Assembly (NCBI GenBank): GCA_031446145.1
Contig: CP132903.1
Location: forward strand, 1-64,000
Source: Arsenophonus sp031446145
GTDB lineage: Bacteria > Pseudomonadota > Gammaproteobacteria > Enterobacterales > Enterobacteriaceae
DNA length: 64,000 nucleotides
Direction: 5' to 3'
The notes below the pieces were generated by a model. The model had not been told where the DNA came from. It searched no databases and was given only the letters and a program-made list of their open reading frames with translations. Every line of letters starts with the position of its first letter. Within the stretch, counting starts at the first letter, position 1. Positions 55,317 through 64,000 of this stretch are shown here, one piece after another. A program made the translations under genes and the position numbers.

Positions 55317-55901
55317 ATGCAATTTTTAAGTTTTATTATACCAACCATTATTCAACTATATATTATTATATTAATTCTAAGAATTTGGATGCAACTGGTA
55401 AAATCAGATATTTATAATCCATTTGTACAATTTGTGATTAAAAGCACCCAACCAATTATAGGTCACATACGTCATTTAATTCCTTCGAGTGCTATTGATA
55501 CACCCAGTTTATTAATAGCTTATATTATTACATTAAGTAATATTATTTTTGTAATGTGGGCCACTAACTCTCTTGCTTTAATAAGTATTACCTTGATACC
55601 TATCAGCATCATGCAATTATTAAATTATATTGGAAAATTAATTTTTTGGTTAATATTAATTCGATCTCTTCTTACTTGGATCAGCCAAGGGCGTCATCCT
55701 ATTGATTATATGCTTATTGAATTAACAGAACCTTTAATTGCTCCTATTCGTCAAATTATTCCTCCTTTTAGTGGATTAGATTTTTCGTCAATGATAATTA
55801 TGTTAATTTTGATAGCTTTAAATCATTTACGTTTAGATATCTTGCTATTTATTGATGAAAAACTTACCAACATACTTTATTCTATTGGTTCTTTAATGTA
55901 A
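55317..55901 (+). CDS. yggT: YggT family integral membrane protein
   Basis: YggT is a small inner-membrane protein of two tandem YGGT domains, with a proposed role in cation or osmotic tolerance but no settled biochemistry. The product has 194 residues (E. coli 188). Each repeat shows a hydrophobic helix followed by a conserved arginine-tryptophan and proline-rich turn (LRIWMQLVKSDIYNPFVQFV; RSLLTWISQGRHPIDYMLIE; EPLIAPIRQIIPPFSGLDFS). AGGATAACC lies upstream of the ATG. A probable terminator follows directly. Confidence 0.92.
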   Translation: MQFLSFIIPTIIQLYIIILILRIWMQLVKSDIYNPFVQFVIKSTQPIIGHIRHLIPSSAIDTPSLLIAYIITLSNIIFVMWATNSLALISITLIPISIMQLLNYIGKLIFWLILIRSLLTWISQGRHPIDYMLIELTEPLIAPIRQIIPPFSGLDFSSMIIMLILIALNHLRLDILLFIDEKLTNILYSIGSLM

Positions 55902-56575
55902 AAATGAGCAATGTTTATATAAAAAAAACATTATTTTTTTAAAAGTACTAACATAGTGGATACTAATATAGTAAATATATTAGTATATTAATTAATAAAA
56001 AATTAGTTAATGCAACTGTTTGATTCATAAAAAAGAAATAATATCTTTCTTATTCATAATAAATGTATAAAATTTCTAATAAAACGAAAATCAAACACAG
56101 ATTTTTTACTAAAAAATATAAAAATCAAAACAATTAATAAAGGATTTCTGAACAACTTTTTCTTTTAAAAAAGAAGCTATAATAATTACATCTATAATAC
56201 TATAAAAATTACTACACATTTAATTTACAAAAAAAAATTATCTAAGATTTTTTAAAAAATTCACATAATTAATAAAAAATATATTTTAATTTATAAAGAT
56301 TAAATAAAAAAAATAAAACTTTTTTTAATAAAAAATATTTTTTATCAGTAAAAAAAATAATTTATATTTAATAATTTCATAATTATGGATTTAATCTGTA
56401 CACATATAAAAAATGAAAATATTTATTGCATAAAATTATATTATCTTTTAAAAAAAACTTTAATATTTATTATTAATTTTTATATAAATTATTACGAATA
56501 ATATAATGTTTTTTCAAATGATTTTTATATATTGTATATTATATTTTTATGAAACATAGAAATCATAAATTTATA
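55902..56575. other. 674-nt AT-rich spacer between yggT and tRNA-Phe
   Basis: It contains the yggT terminator and a 9-bp hairpin at 55961-55983 (ACTAATATA/TATATTAGT). E. coli has yggU, rdgB and hemW after yggT; none is seen. It is also one boundary of the inverted tRNA-Phe to trmB block. Confidence 0.6.
55910..55939 (+). terminator. Probable terminator of yggT
   Basis: AATGTTT (55910-55916) and AAACATT (55925-55931) form a seven-base stem followed by a seven-T run at 55933-55939. It begins eight bases past the yggT stop. Confidence 0.6.
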
Positions 56576-56648
<73 letters not shown>

Positions 56649-56772
56649 AATTTTTATATTAAACCTGATTATAATATTTTCGTCAATTAAATTTATTAAA
56701 TAATTTTTAGAAATCAAATAATACAAACTCTTTAAAAAATATTCCAATTTTTTATGAAAATTATTAAGTTAA

Positions 56773-57879
56773 TTAAATATTTAATTTATTATCCTTAAGA
56801 TAATTTTTTTGAATATTATTTACCTTTATTAAATAACGACGTGCTTGAACAAGTGGATGTTTTGTTGCTAATATATGATAAACATCTCTTGGTCGCATTT
56901 GATTGATGATTTTTAGTGCTTGCTGTTTATTATTATGAAATACTTTTAATACACTGCCAATTCCTCCATTATATGCAGCAATAAGTGCATAACGACGTGA
57001 CGTAATATTACTAATTTTTGACAAATATGTATTCTGTAACAATGATAAATAAGCAGTTCCTAGATCAATATTATAAGCAGGATCCAATAAATCATTTCTA
57101 TTTGGTATACCATTTTTTCCTTGTACACGAAAAACGTCTCGACCTGCACTATTTTGCATTATTTGCATTAAACCTAAAGCATCAGCATGACTGATGGCAT
57201 AGGGATCAAAATTAGATTCTATTTGCATAATAGATAAAATAAGAGACGCATCAATACCATATTTTTCTGCTGCTTTTCTGATATACGGCAAATATTTTTG
57301 AGCTCGTTCATCAAAATTATTTGGTATTAACTTAATTGTAATTGACCAAATAATATTTGATTTTGATCGACGCTTTTTCAATTTATATTGCATTGGATAA
57401 TCAATATTTTTTTTTATTTTACAAACTAATTTAATATCTTCATATATACCATCAAAAACTTGTGAAGATAAATAATAGTTTTTAGTACACCGTGTTTTAT
57501 AATGAGTTTTAATAAACTCTAATTTATTATTAATTAACAAACTAGAAAAAAACGCTTTTTTCAAAAATTTATAAGGTTCAGTATTAACAATCGTTTCAAT
57601 CGTGATATTGCCAATATCAAAATTAATATGAGCACGAGTTTTATTTTGATCAGTATATTCTACGTAATCTTGTGGTCCAACAATTAAAAGCTCATCTATT
57701 CCCCAAATATTTGGAATATTATACATAAGTTGCTGTACTAAAATATCCAATCCATGAGTATTTTTGATAGTTTCAGCATTTGGCAAAAAAAAATCTTTTT
57801 TTGAAGTACAAGCAGGTAACCCTTGAATCAGCACAAAAAGAAATATTATTTTTTTTATATTATTTATAATTTTAACCAA
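56773..57879 (-). CDS. mltC: Membrane-bound lytic murein transglycosylase C (lipoprotein, non-ATG start)
   Basis: MltC cleaves peptidoglycan glycan strands from the outer-membrane side. The product has up to 368 residues (E. coli 359). It shows a lipoprotein signal peptide with lipobox LPAC (Cys24), a DUF3393-type N-terminal domain, and the SLT domain with catalytic Glu221 in IMQIESNFDPYAIS and ALGLMQ. No in-frame ATG lies near the 5' end. The first possible start is TTG 57879; the codon aligned with the E. coli start ATG is ATA (57856-57858). No clear Shine-Dalgarno is visible, so translation may be weak. Confidence 0.93.
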   Translation of the reverse strand: MVKIINNIKKIIFLFVLIQGLPACTSKKDFFLPNAETIKNTHGLDILVQQLMYNIPNIWGIDELLIVGPQDYVEYTDQNKTRAHINFDIGNITIETIVNTEPYKFLKKAFFSSLLINNKLEFIKTHYKTRCTKNYYLSSQVFDGIYEDIKLVCKIKKNIDYPMQYKLKKRRSKSNIIWSITIKLIPNNFDERAQKYLPYIRKAAEKYGIDASLILSIMQIESNFDPYAISHADALGLMQIMQNSAGRDVFRVQGKNGIPNRNDLLDPAYNIDLGTAYLSLLQNTYLSKISNITSRRYALIAAYNGGIGSVLKVFHNNKQQALKIINQMRPRDVYHILATKHPLVQARRYLIKVNNIQKNYLKDNKLNI

Positions 57880-57978
57880 TGTTATATTTATTTCATATAT
57901 TTATTACATAAAATTTGATCAAAATTATGATACTTTAATTACTAATAATAAATCAAATTAGAAATTTATTTTTATGAT

Positions 57979-58218
57979 TTAAATATTATCTTGAAAAAAA
58001 AATTTGATCATCTCTCTTTCCAAAAACTTTCTATCTTCAATATTCATTGTATTAAGCTTTTTTTCATTAATAAATATAGTTTGTCTATTCATCCATGCTT
58101 TCCATGCTTCTTTAGATATTTCATTAAAAATTCGTTTACCTAATTTACCTGGATAACATTGAAAATCTAAACCTTCAGCTTCACGTTTCAAAAAAGTACA
58201 AAAAATAGTTCTATTCAT
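57979..58218 (-). CDS. yggX: Fe(2+)-trafficking protein YggX
   Basis: YggX is a small protein linked to oxidative protection and Fe-S cluster maintenance. The product has 79 residues (E. coli 91), losing about ten C-terminal residues. The conserved Cys is in MNRTIFCTFLKREAEG, followed by YPGKLGKRIFNEISKEAW and INEKKLNTMN. I chose ATG 58218 for agreement with E. coli, with GGAAAA just upstream; ATG 58230 is also in frame. It sits between mutY and mltC in the ancestral mutY-yggX-mltC order. MutY itself is an Fe-S protein. Confidence 0.94.
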   Translation of the reverse strand: MNRTIFCTFLKREAEGLDFQCYPGKLGKRIFNEISKEAWKAWMNRQTIFINEKKLNTMNIEDRKFLEREMIKFFFQDNI

Positions 58219-58242
58219 AAAATTTTCCATAAAAGTAAATAA

Positions 58243-59295
58243 TCAATCACTTAATTGTTGTAACAATTTTTTAACAGGAGCAGATAATCCAATTTTAAGC
58301 TCTTTTTGTGAATTATACCATAATCCTTTAATATCTTTTGTAATTACATAAAAAGAAGATGGTAATTGATTAATAGTAATTAATATTGGTGTAATATTTA
58401 AATGCAAATGTGTAAAATTATGACGAAAAGATATTAATTCCTTCAGCTTCTGATATTGAATACCTGATGTATTTAGCCACATATTTAATTTATCAAATGA
58501 TTCAAACTCTGGAAAAATAAATAAACCTTTCCAAATCCCAGAATAGGGTCTTCTTTCTAACCAAAAGCACTTGTTATATTGTAAAATTAAAAACCAGATA
58601 TTTTTTTTTGCAATATCTTTTTTTAGTTTTTTAGATGGAAGATTTTTCCAACAATTATTCTTAAAGGCATAACAACCTCTCTTAACAGGACAAATAAAAC
58701 ATTTAGGTTCATTGCGAATACAAATCATGGAACCTAAATCCATCATTCCTTGATTAAAATATTGGTGATCATTCTTTGGAGTTAAAATACTAATGATGTT
58801 CCATAATTTATTTTCAATATTTTTTTTACCTGGCCAACCTTGGATACCATAATATCGAGTTAATATACGTTTTACATTGCAATCTAAAATTGGAAAGTTT
58901 TGATTTTGTGATAATGATAAAATTGCACCAGCTGTAGATCGTCCAATCCCAGGAAGTGATATCACTTCTTCAAATTTATATGGAAAATTTCCATCGTATT
59001 TTCTAAGAATTTCTTTTGCTGCTTTATGCAAATTAAGTGCTCTAGCATAATAACCAAGACCACTCCATAGTGATAATATTTCATCCTGAGATGCATTTGC
59101 TAAAGAATGAATATTAGGAATATAATAAATAAATTTTTCAAAATACGGAATTACCATATTAACTTGTGTTTGTTGAAGCATCACCTCAGATAACCAAATA
59201 TGATAGATTGATTTTTTTTTTTGCCAAGGAAGTGTTTTACGCCCACAACGGTGGTACCATTTTAATATAGCATCAGAAAATTGCAATTTATTCAT
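58243..59295 (-). CDS. mutY: Adenine DNA glycosylase MutY
   Basis: MutY removes adenine mispaired with 8-oxoguanine. With ATG 59295 the product has 350 residues, exactly the E. coli length, and key residues keep E. coli numbering: catalytic Glu37 in WLSEVMLQQTQV, Asp138 in FPILDCNVKR, and the Fe-S ligands Cys192, Cys199, Cys202 and Cys208. The C-terminal domain for 8-oxoG recognition is present (SFRHNFTHLHL). Residue 139 is Cys where E. coli has Gly. An in-frame TTG at 59301 adds two residues. No Shine-Dalgarno is obvious. Confidence 0.96.
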   Translation of the reverse strand: MNKLQFSDAILKWYHRCGRKTLPWQKKKSIYHIWLSEVMLQQTQVNMVIPYFEKFIYYIPNIHSLANASQDEILSLWSGLGYYARALNLHKAAKEILRKYDGNFPYKFEEVISLPGIGRSTAGAILSLSQNQNFPILDCNVKRILTRYYGIQGWPGKKNIENKLWNIISILTPKNDHQYFNQGMMDLGSMICIRNEPKCFICPVKRGCYAFKNNCWKNLPSKKLKKDIAKKNIWFLILQYNKCFWLERRPYSGIWKGLFIFPEFESFDKLNMWLNTSGIQYQKLKELISFRHNFTHLHLNITPILITINQLPSSFYVITKDIKGLWYNSQKELKIGLSAPVKKLLQQLSD

Positions 59296-59503
59296 ATACA
59301 AGTATATTATTAAGCTGAATTTTTAGAAAAAATATAATTAATATGCATACTATCTTTTATATTTTAAATATTTATATTAACATTTTTTGTATTACATTTT
59401 TTTTTATAATACAATATTTTTTTATAGAAAATACATACTATCATTATAAATATTTTCTATCATTAGTTTTATATACCAATAAAAAACAAAATATCATTGA
59501 TAT

Positions 59504-60268
59504 ATGATTAACAATAATTATTATTACTCAACAAACATCATTTTAAAAAGCATGATACACAACATTTTTACCGAAAAAATCAATACGGAAAAAAAAATAA
59601 AACATAGAATATGCAGTTTTGTACGTCGTCAAAGCAGATTAACTAGTCATCAAAAAAATGCATTAAAAATTTTATGGCCTCAAATTGGATTAAATTTTTT
59701 TTCACAACCCTTAGTATTTTCTAAAATATTTGGAAATCATGCTCCAGTAATTATGGATATCGGATTTGGCATGGGTACTGAATTAGTAACAATGGCAAGA
59801 AAAAATCCAAACAAAAACTTCTTAGGTATAGAAGTATACAAACCAGGTATTGGGGCTTGTTTGATAGCAGCTACAGAAATGAAACTTACTAATTTACGTA
59901 TTATGTATTATGATGCGGTAGAAATATTAGAAAACATGTTGGAAAACAATACATTAAATATGATACAACTTTTTTTTCCTGATCCATGGCCAAAAAAAAA
60001 ACATCAAAAACGCAGAATTATACAAAAAAATTTTGCTAAACTTATATTAAATAAATTAGAAATAGGAGGATTATTACATATAGCAACAGATTGCCAATTA
60101 TATGCAGAACATATCTTAAAAACTATCACTGAAATTCATGGTTATAAAAATTTATCAAAAACAAATGATTATATCAAGAGACCGAATTCGAGGCCTTTAA
60201 CTAAATTTGAAAAACGTGGACAGCAGTTAGGAAATACCATCTTTGATATTATGTTTAAAAAAACATAA
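59504..60268 (+). CDS. trmB: tRNA (guanine-N7-)-methyltransferase TrmB
   Basis: TrmB makes 7-methylguanosine at position 46 of tRNA variable loops. The product is 254 residues from ATG 59504, or 238 from ATG 59552; the latter fits the E. coli length (239) and N-terminus better, but neither has a clear Shine-Dalgarno. The SAM-binding motif is MDIGFGMGTELV, followed by LGIEVYKPGIGACL, LFFPDPWPKKKHQKRRI and the C-terminal TKFEKRGQQLGNTIFD. It is divergent from mutY as in E. coli. Confidence 0.95.
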   Translation: MINNNYYYSTNIILKSMIHNIFTEKINTEKKIKHRICSFVRRQSRLTSHQKNALKILWPQIGLNFFSQPLVFSKIFGNHAPVIMDIGFGMGTELVTMARKNPNKNFLGIEVYKPGIGACLIAATEMKLTNLRIMYYDAVEILENMLENNTLNMIQLFFPDPWPKKKHQKRRIIQKNFAKLILNKLEIGGLLHIATDCQLYAEHILKTITEIHGYKNLSKTNDYIKRPNSRPLTKFEKRGQQLGNTIFDIMFKKT

Positions 60269-60366
60269 AATAAAAGTATCTCGATATAATTTAATAAAAT
60301 AATATTCATTATTTAATGATATAATCTCTCTAAAATTATTTTGTAAAACTAGAAATTTATTCTCAA

Positions 60367-60389
60367 TATTAAGACTAACAATCTTAATA
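60367..60389. terminator. Hairpin between convergent trmB and serS
   Basis: TATTAAGA (60367-60374) and TCTTAATA (60382-60389) pair perfectly around a seven-base loop. Its place between two convergent genes suggests a shared transcript end, although neither strand has a strong U-tract. Confidence 0.4.
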
Positions 60390-60419
60390 GAAAATAGATT
60401 GTTATACGAAAAAGTTATA

Positions 60420-61715
60420 TTAATCAATATACTCTAATCCATTAAAATATGGACGCAATACTTTTGGGATTTCAATGCGACCATCATTTGTCTGATAATT
60501 CTCCATCACAGCAACTAATGTACGGCCAACAGCTAAGGCAGAGCCATTTAATGTATGCACGAACTGTGTTTTTTTATGATTTTTATGACGACGAAAACGT
60601 GCTTTCATTCGGCGTGCTTGAAAATCCCATGTATTAGAACAAGAAGAAATCTCTCTATAAGTATTTTGTGATGGTAACCATACTTCCAAATCATAAGTTT
60701 TACAAGCAGAAAATCCCATATCCCCAGCGCATAAAATAATTTTGCGATAAGGTAATTTCAAAAGCTGTAATACTTTTTCTGCATGCCCTGTTAATTCTTC
60801 TAGTGCTTCCATCGATTTTTCTGGCTCTACTATTTGCACTAATTCTACTTTATCAAATTGATGCATACGAATTAACCCACGAGTATCACGTCCGTAAGAA
60901 CCGGCTTCAAATCGAAAACAAGGTGTATGTGCTGTCAAACGAATAGGTAAAATGTCTGCTGTTAAAATTTCATCTCTAACTAAATTAGCCAAAGGTACTT
61001 CAGCAGTTGGTATCAAAGTATATTCTTGATTCGATAATTGTTCTTTTAAAAGTTTAACATGAAAAAGATCTCTACCAAATTTAGGTAATTGACCAGTACC
61101 ATACAATGTATTCTGATTTACAAGATAAGGAACATAAGTTTCTATATAACCATGCTGTTCTATATGTAAATCTAACATAAATTGGGATAAAGCGCGATGT
61201 AAACGTGCTATTTTGCCTTTCATAACTACAAAACGAGAACCTGTAATTTTAACTCCTAAAGAAAAATCTAAACCATCTATTAATTCACCTAATGTCACAT
61301 GATCTTTAACAGAAAAAGCATATTTTCTAGACTCTCCCCAACGGCTGATTTCAATATTATTCATTGCATTTTTGCCTTCTGGTACACTGTCATCTGGTAA
61401 ATTAGGTAAACTTAAGGTAATATCAAGAATGTCATTTTGTAATTCAGTTAACTTATTTTTGACATAATCTAATTTTTTATTTAAAATATTGATTTCTTTA
61501 GATATAGTTTGAATAGTTTCATATTTTATTTTTTCCGCAGCAACTTTTTTAGAACGATAATTTTTTTCTGCTTGTAAATTTTCTTTTGCAACTTGCATGT
61601 TTTTTCGCTTTTTTTCTAATTGACGTAATTTATTTACATCAAAAATAAATCCTCTACGGGCTAATTTTTTAGCGATGATATCTAACTCTTTACGAAGCAA
61701 AATGGGATCTAACAT
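60420..61715 (-). CDS. serS: Serine--tRNA ligase
   Basis: SerRS charges tRNA-Ser, including the tRNA-Ser(GCU) in this window. The product has 431 residues (E. coli 430). The N-terminal long coiled-coil arm (about 30-110) that grips the long variable arm of tRNA-Ser is present and rich in Lys and Glu. The class II catalytic core has PTAEVPLANLVRDEI, RFEAGSYGRDTRGLIRMHQF and the motif 3 region SALAVGRTLVAVMENYQ. AGGATAAAT precedes the ATG. Confidence 0.98.
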   Translation of the reverse strand: MLDPILLRKELDIIAKKLARRGFIFDVNKLRQLEKKRKNMQVAKENLQAEKNYRSKKVAAEKIKYETIQTISKEINILNKKLDYVKNKLTELQNDILDITLSLPNLPDDSVPEGKNAMNNIEISRWGESRKYAFSVKDHVTLGELIDGLDFSLGVKITGSRFVVMKGKIARLHRALSQFMLDLHIEQHGYIETYVPYLVNQNTLYGTGQLPKFGRDLFHVKLLKEQLSNQEYTLIPTAEVPLANLVRDEILTADILPIRLTAHTPCFRFEAGSYGRDTRGLIRMHQFDKVELVQIVEPEKSMEALEELTGHAEKVLQLLKLPYRKIILCAGDMGFSACKTYDLEVWLPSQNTYREISSCSNTWDFQARRMKARFRRHKNHKKTQFVHTLNGSALAVGRTLVAVMENYQTNDGRIEIPKVLRPYFNGLEYID

Positions 61716-62701
61716 ATTTATCCTATATACTAATAATAATTTACTAAAAATATCTCAAAAGATAAAAAATAAATATTTCTTATAAAATTTTAATACCTAG
61801 CAGAAAAAAATAAATAATTTTTTAAGCAATAATCTATAAAATATAATTTTTTATATATTTATATTATCCTTTAAAATACATTATAAGAAAAAACAACACA
61901 CAACACACTATATTTTATAATCATTATCCTGATACTAAAAATTTATTTATTAGATATATTTTCATCACAAATAATTTATGATCTTGTAAAGATGAATATA
62001 CACTTTTAATATCACTTAACTATCATAATAATTATTTAAATTAGGCAAGGAAAAAGTTATAAAAAAGAAAAATAATTACATAAATAACATGAACATTTAT
62101 AAAAATTATGCAGAAAAATTTATAAATTACATATAATTTTAATAACTATCCCTAGATAGTTTATTTTGAATTTTTTTAACAAGAAATTATTTTTTATATA
62201 GATCAAAGATATACTTTGATAAAGTTTTTTTCTATAAAGAAATGTTATCAAAGATATTTTTAAAAAAATATTTTACTAAAATAAATCTACTTGATTTTCC
62301 TCTTAAAATTAAAGAAAACATGTTTTTTATATTTTAATTCTTCTTATCATGGAGTAATTATATAAAAAATTTTTGATTTAATATAAAGAATTGCGAAAAA
62401 AATAATGATAAATTTTATAAAAAAAATTTCTATTAAATATTTAAAAAATAAAAAATATTTTTTAAAAAATTACCATTGTACTTTTTAATCAAGTAAGTTT
62501 ATAAAAAATATTTTTTGGTTTAAAAAATATTATATTTTAAATGTGTTTTTAAAATAATCTTTTAGCATATCAAAACTTTTTTAATTCAAAATATAAAATG
62601 AATATATTTTTTAATATAAATCTCATATAAAAAAGATGGATATTATCAAAAATAAATATTTTTAAGATTAAACATAACATTTACCATTTTTATTTATAAT
62701 T
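61716..62701. other. 986-nt AT-rich spacer between serS and lapA (lapB position)
   Basis: No open frame is visible. E. coli has lapB directly downstream of lapA, which would fall at the right-hand end of this spacer. A short hairpin ATCAAAG/CTTTGAT occurs at 62202-62220, and ATCAAAGATAT is repeated at 62247-62257. Confidence 0.6.
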
Positions 62702-62971
62702 TTAAGATACTTTGACTAATTGATTTTCTAATCTTTTAATTTTACGTATTGCATAAGATAAAGTAATTAAGGTTTTAATATAACATATTCCGGTAAGTAG
62801 AAAACCTAGCATAAAACCAATTATAAAAATAGTTGCTAATAAAGTCAATATTGAATAATCACCTTTATCAATTAAATAATTAAACGTCACGATTTGATGT
62901 TCATTTAACAGAACTATTACAGAAATAATAAATATTACTATAAAAAGCAAAAAAAATATAAAATACTTCAC
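62702..62971 (-). CDS. lapA: Lipopolysaccharide assembly protein LapA (GTG start)
   Basis: LapA (YciS) is a small inner-membrane protein that works with LapB in balancing LPS synthesis and assembly. The product has 89 residues (E. coli 102). It shows two membrane helices (about 2-22 and 40-64) around the conserved VTFNYLIDKGDYSILTLLA, and a short cytoplasmic coil RKIKRLENQL. The last dozen residues of E. coli LapA are missing. The start is GTG 62971 with AGGAAAAAT just upstream. LapB is absent next to it, and pgpB between lapA and ribA is also lost. Confidence 0.93.
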   Translation of the reverse strand: MKYFIFFLLFIVIFIISVIVLLNEHQIVTFNYLIDKGDYSILTLLATIFIIGFMLGFLLTGICYIKTLITLSYAIRKIKRLENQLVKVS

Positions 62972-63347
62972 ATTTTTCCTATTATTGTTATATTACACTA
63001 AAGATTTAAAATCATTTTTTAAAAATTTTAAAACATTACAAAAAAAAATACAATAAAAACTAAATATTTATTTTTAAAATATTTTAATATACATATTAAA
63101 AATCATCATCTAAAAAAGCTTGCATATATAATATATACTTTTAAAGTACAATTTTTTTAAAAAACTTAATCTTTATTTAACTAAATAAAAAATATCCATT
63201 CAAATTTTTTTTGTAATTATTTTAAATAAAATATATTTTTTTCTTCTAAAAAAATCTACTAATCTAGTAAAATATATCAAAAAAGATAAATACCAATATA
63301 TAATTAAGATTTAAATAACATTTATTAATAAATAAGAGGTTTAATTT
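62972..63347. other. 376-nt spacer between divergent lapA and ribA (pgpB position)
   Basis: No gene is visible. In E. coli pgpB lies between ribA and lapA. The spacer must hold both promoters. An AAGAGG ribosome binding site for ribA lies at its right end. Confidence 0.65.
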
Positions 63348-63983
63348 ATGATTTATAAAAATAAAATGCATATCAAACGCATAGCTGAAGCAAAATTACC
63401 AACACTATTTGGAGATTTTTTGCTTGTTGGTTTCGAAGAAATCATTAATGGTAATAATCATATAGCACTGATTTATGGAAAAATTTCAAATAAAAAACCA
63501 GTTTTATCTCGTATACATTCAGAGTGTCTAACAGGAGATGCCTTATTTAGTTTACGTTGTGATTGTGGTTTTCAATTAGAAGCAGCACTGAAACAAATTG
63601 CTACAGAAGGTAGTGGAATTTTACTATATCATCGTCAAGAAGGTCGCAACATAGGACTTTTAAATAAAATCCGCGCCTATTGTCTTCAAGATCAAGGACT
63701 GGACACTGTTGAAGCAAATATAAAACTGGGGTTTAAACCTGATGAGCGTGATTTTACTGTATGTGCAGAAATGTATAAGTTACTTTCTATAGATAAAATT
63801 AAACTATTAACTAATAACCCAGAAAAACTAGCAATAATAAGAGAAGCCGGAATAAATGTAGTAGAACGCGTACCTTTGATTGTTGGACGTAATCCAAAAA
63901 ATAACAATTATTTAAATGTTAAAGCTAAAAAATTAGGTCATATATTACCTGATTTATGTATAAAAAATGATCTTTTAAAATAG
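63348..63983 (+). CDS. ribA: GTP cyclohydrolase II RibA
   Basis: RibA opens GTP to start riboflavin synthesis. The product has 211 residues (E. coli 196) with a few extra residues at each end. The zinc site is SECLTGDALFSLRCDCGFQ with three Cys, and the active-site region YHRQEGRNIGLLNKIRAY and LLTNNPEKL are intact. I chose ATG 63348 because AAGAGG lies eight bases upstream; ATG 63366 aligns with the E. coli start. It is a stand-alone RibA, not fused to RibB. Riboflavin supply could benefit the host, but that is inference. Confidence 0.97.
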   Translation: MIYKNKMHIKRIAEAKLPTLFGDFLLVGFEEIINGNNHIALIYGKISNKKPVLSRIHSECLTGDALFSLRCDCGFQLEAALKQIATEGSGILLYHRQEGRNIGLLNKIRAYCLQDQGLDTVEANIKLGFKPDERDFTVCAEMYKLLSIDKIKLLTNNPEKLAIIREAGINVVERVPLIVGRNPKNNNYLNVKAKKLGHILPDLCIKNDLLK

Positions 63984-64000
63984 CTGTAATTTTTTAAAAA

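Noticed and set aside
62202..62236. ATCAAAG/CTTTGAT hairpin followed by T-run as a plus-strand terminator
   Set aside because: No plus-strand gene lies upstream; both flanking genes are on the minus strand, so it cannot end a known transcript.

Overview
This window looks like part of a reduced, very AT-rich genome of an obligate insect endosymbiont in the Gammaproteobacteria (Enterobacterales). All 45 protein genes and 5 tRNA genes have recognisable Escherichia coli counterparts, usually at near-identical length. Coding DNA is AT-biased. The spacers are almost pure A/T and unusually long, about 17-18 kb of 64 kb in total. There are no mobile elements, prophages, CRISPR arrays or foreign-looking genes. 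The combination of retained LPS and envelope genes, sucABCD plus mdh, and no recA at its usual place resembles the carpenter-ant symbiont Blochmannia and similar lineages. The exact genus cannot be fixed from the sequence alone.

Layout. 1-5242: valS (5' part), pepA, and the divergent lptF-lptG pair (LPS export). 5897-28021: a long block collinear with one E. coli chromosomal segment (deaD-pnp-rpsO-truB-rbfA-infB-nusA-tRNA-fMet-tRNA-Leu-secG-glmM-folP-ftsH-greA-obgE-rpmA-rplU, then divergent ispB), covering RNA decay, ribosome biogenesis, translation initiation, transcription elongation and quality control. 28489-40953: ppa, mdh, sucD-C-B-A, nif3, pgm (central metabolism). 41619-49390: gshA, tRNA-Arg, tRNA-Ser, csrA, alaS, pncC, again in E. 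coli order. 50080-50661: gmhA. 51745-55901: gshB-yqgE-ruvX-yggS-yggT. 56576-60268: tRNA-Phe-mltC-yggX-mutY and divergent trmB, inverted relative to the preceding block. 60420-61715: serS. 62702-63983: lapA and divergent ribA.

Most long spacers sit where E. coli has a gene that is missing here: holC, nlpI, rimP, rlmE/yhbY, dacB, recA/recX, lapB, pgpB and possibly proC. They read as old deletion scars. Several hold AT-only inverted repeats, some with perfect 13-18 bp stems. I found clear intrinsic terminators after rpsO, ftsH, rpmA, the tRNA-fMet unit and the tRNA-Ser/Arg unit.

Together the genes supply core translation and transcription functions, 2-oxoglutarate to succinate plus malate to oxaloacetate, complete glutathione synthesis (gshA and gshB), and LPS/peptidoglycan precursors (glmM, gmhA, lptFG, lapA). 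I found no previously undescribed multi-gene system. The most interesting points are at residue and RNA level: a Glu at the editing threonine of ValRS, four of five tRNAs lacking encoded CCA, lost or moved start codons, an altered MDH active-site loop, and long perfect hairpins in the scars. E. coli comparisons are from memory, not from a search.
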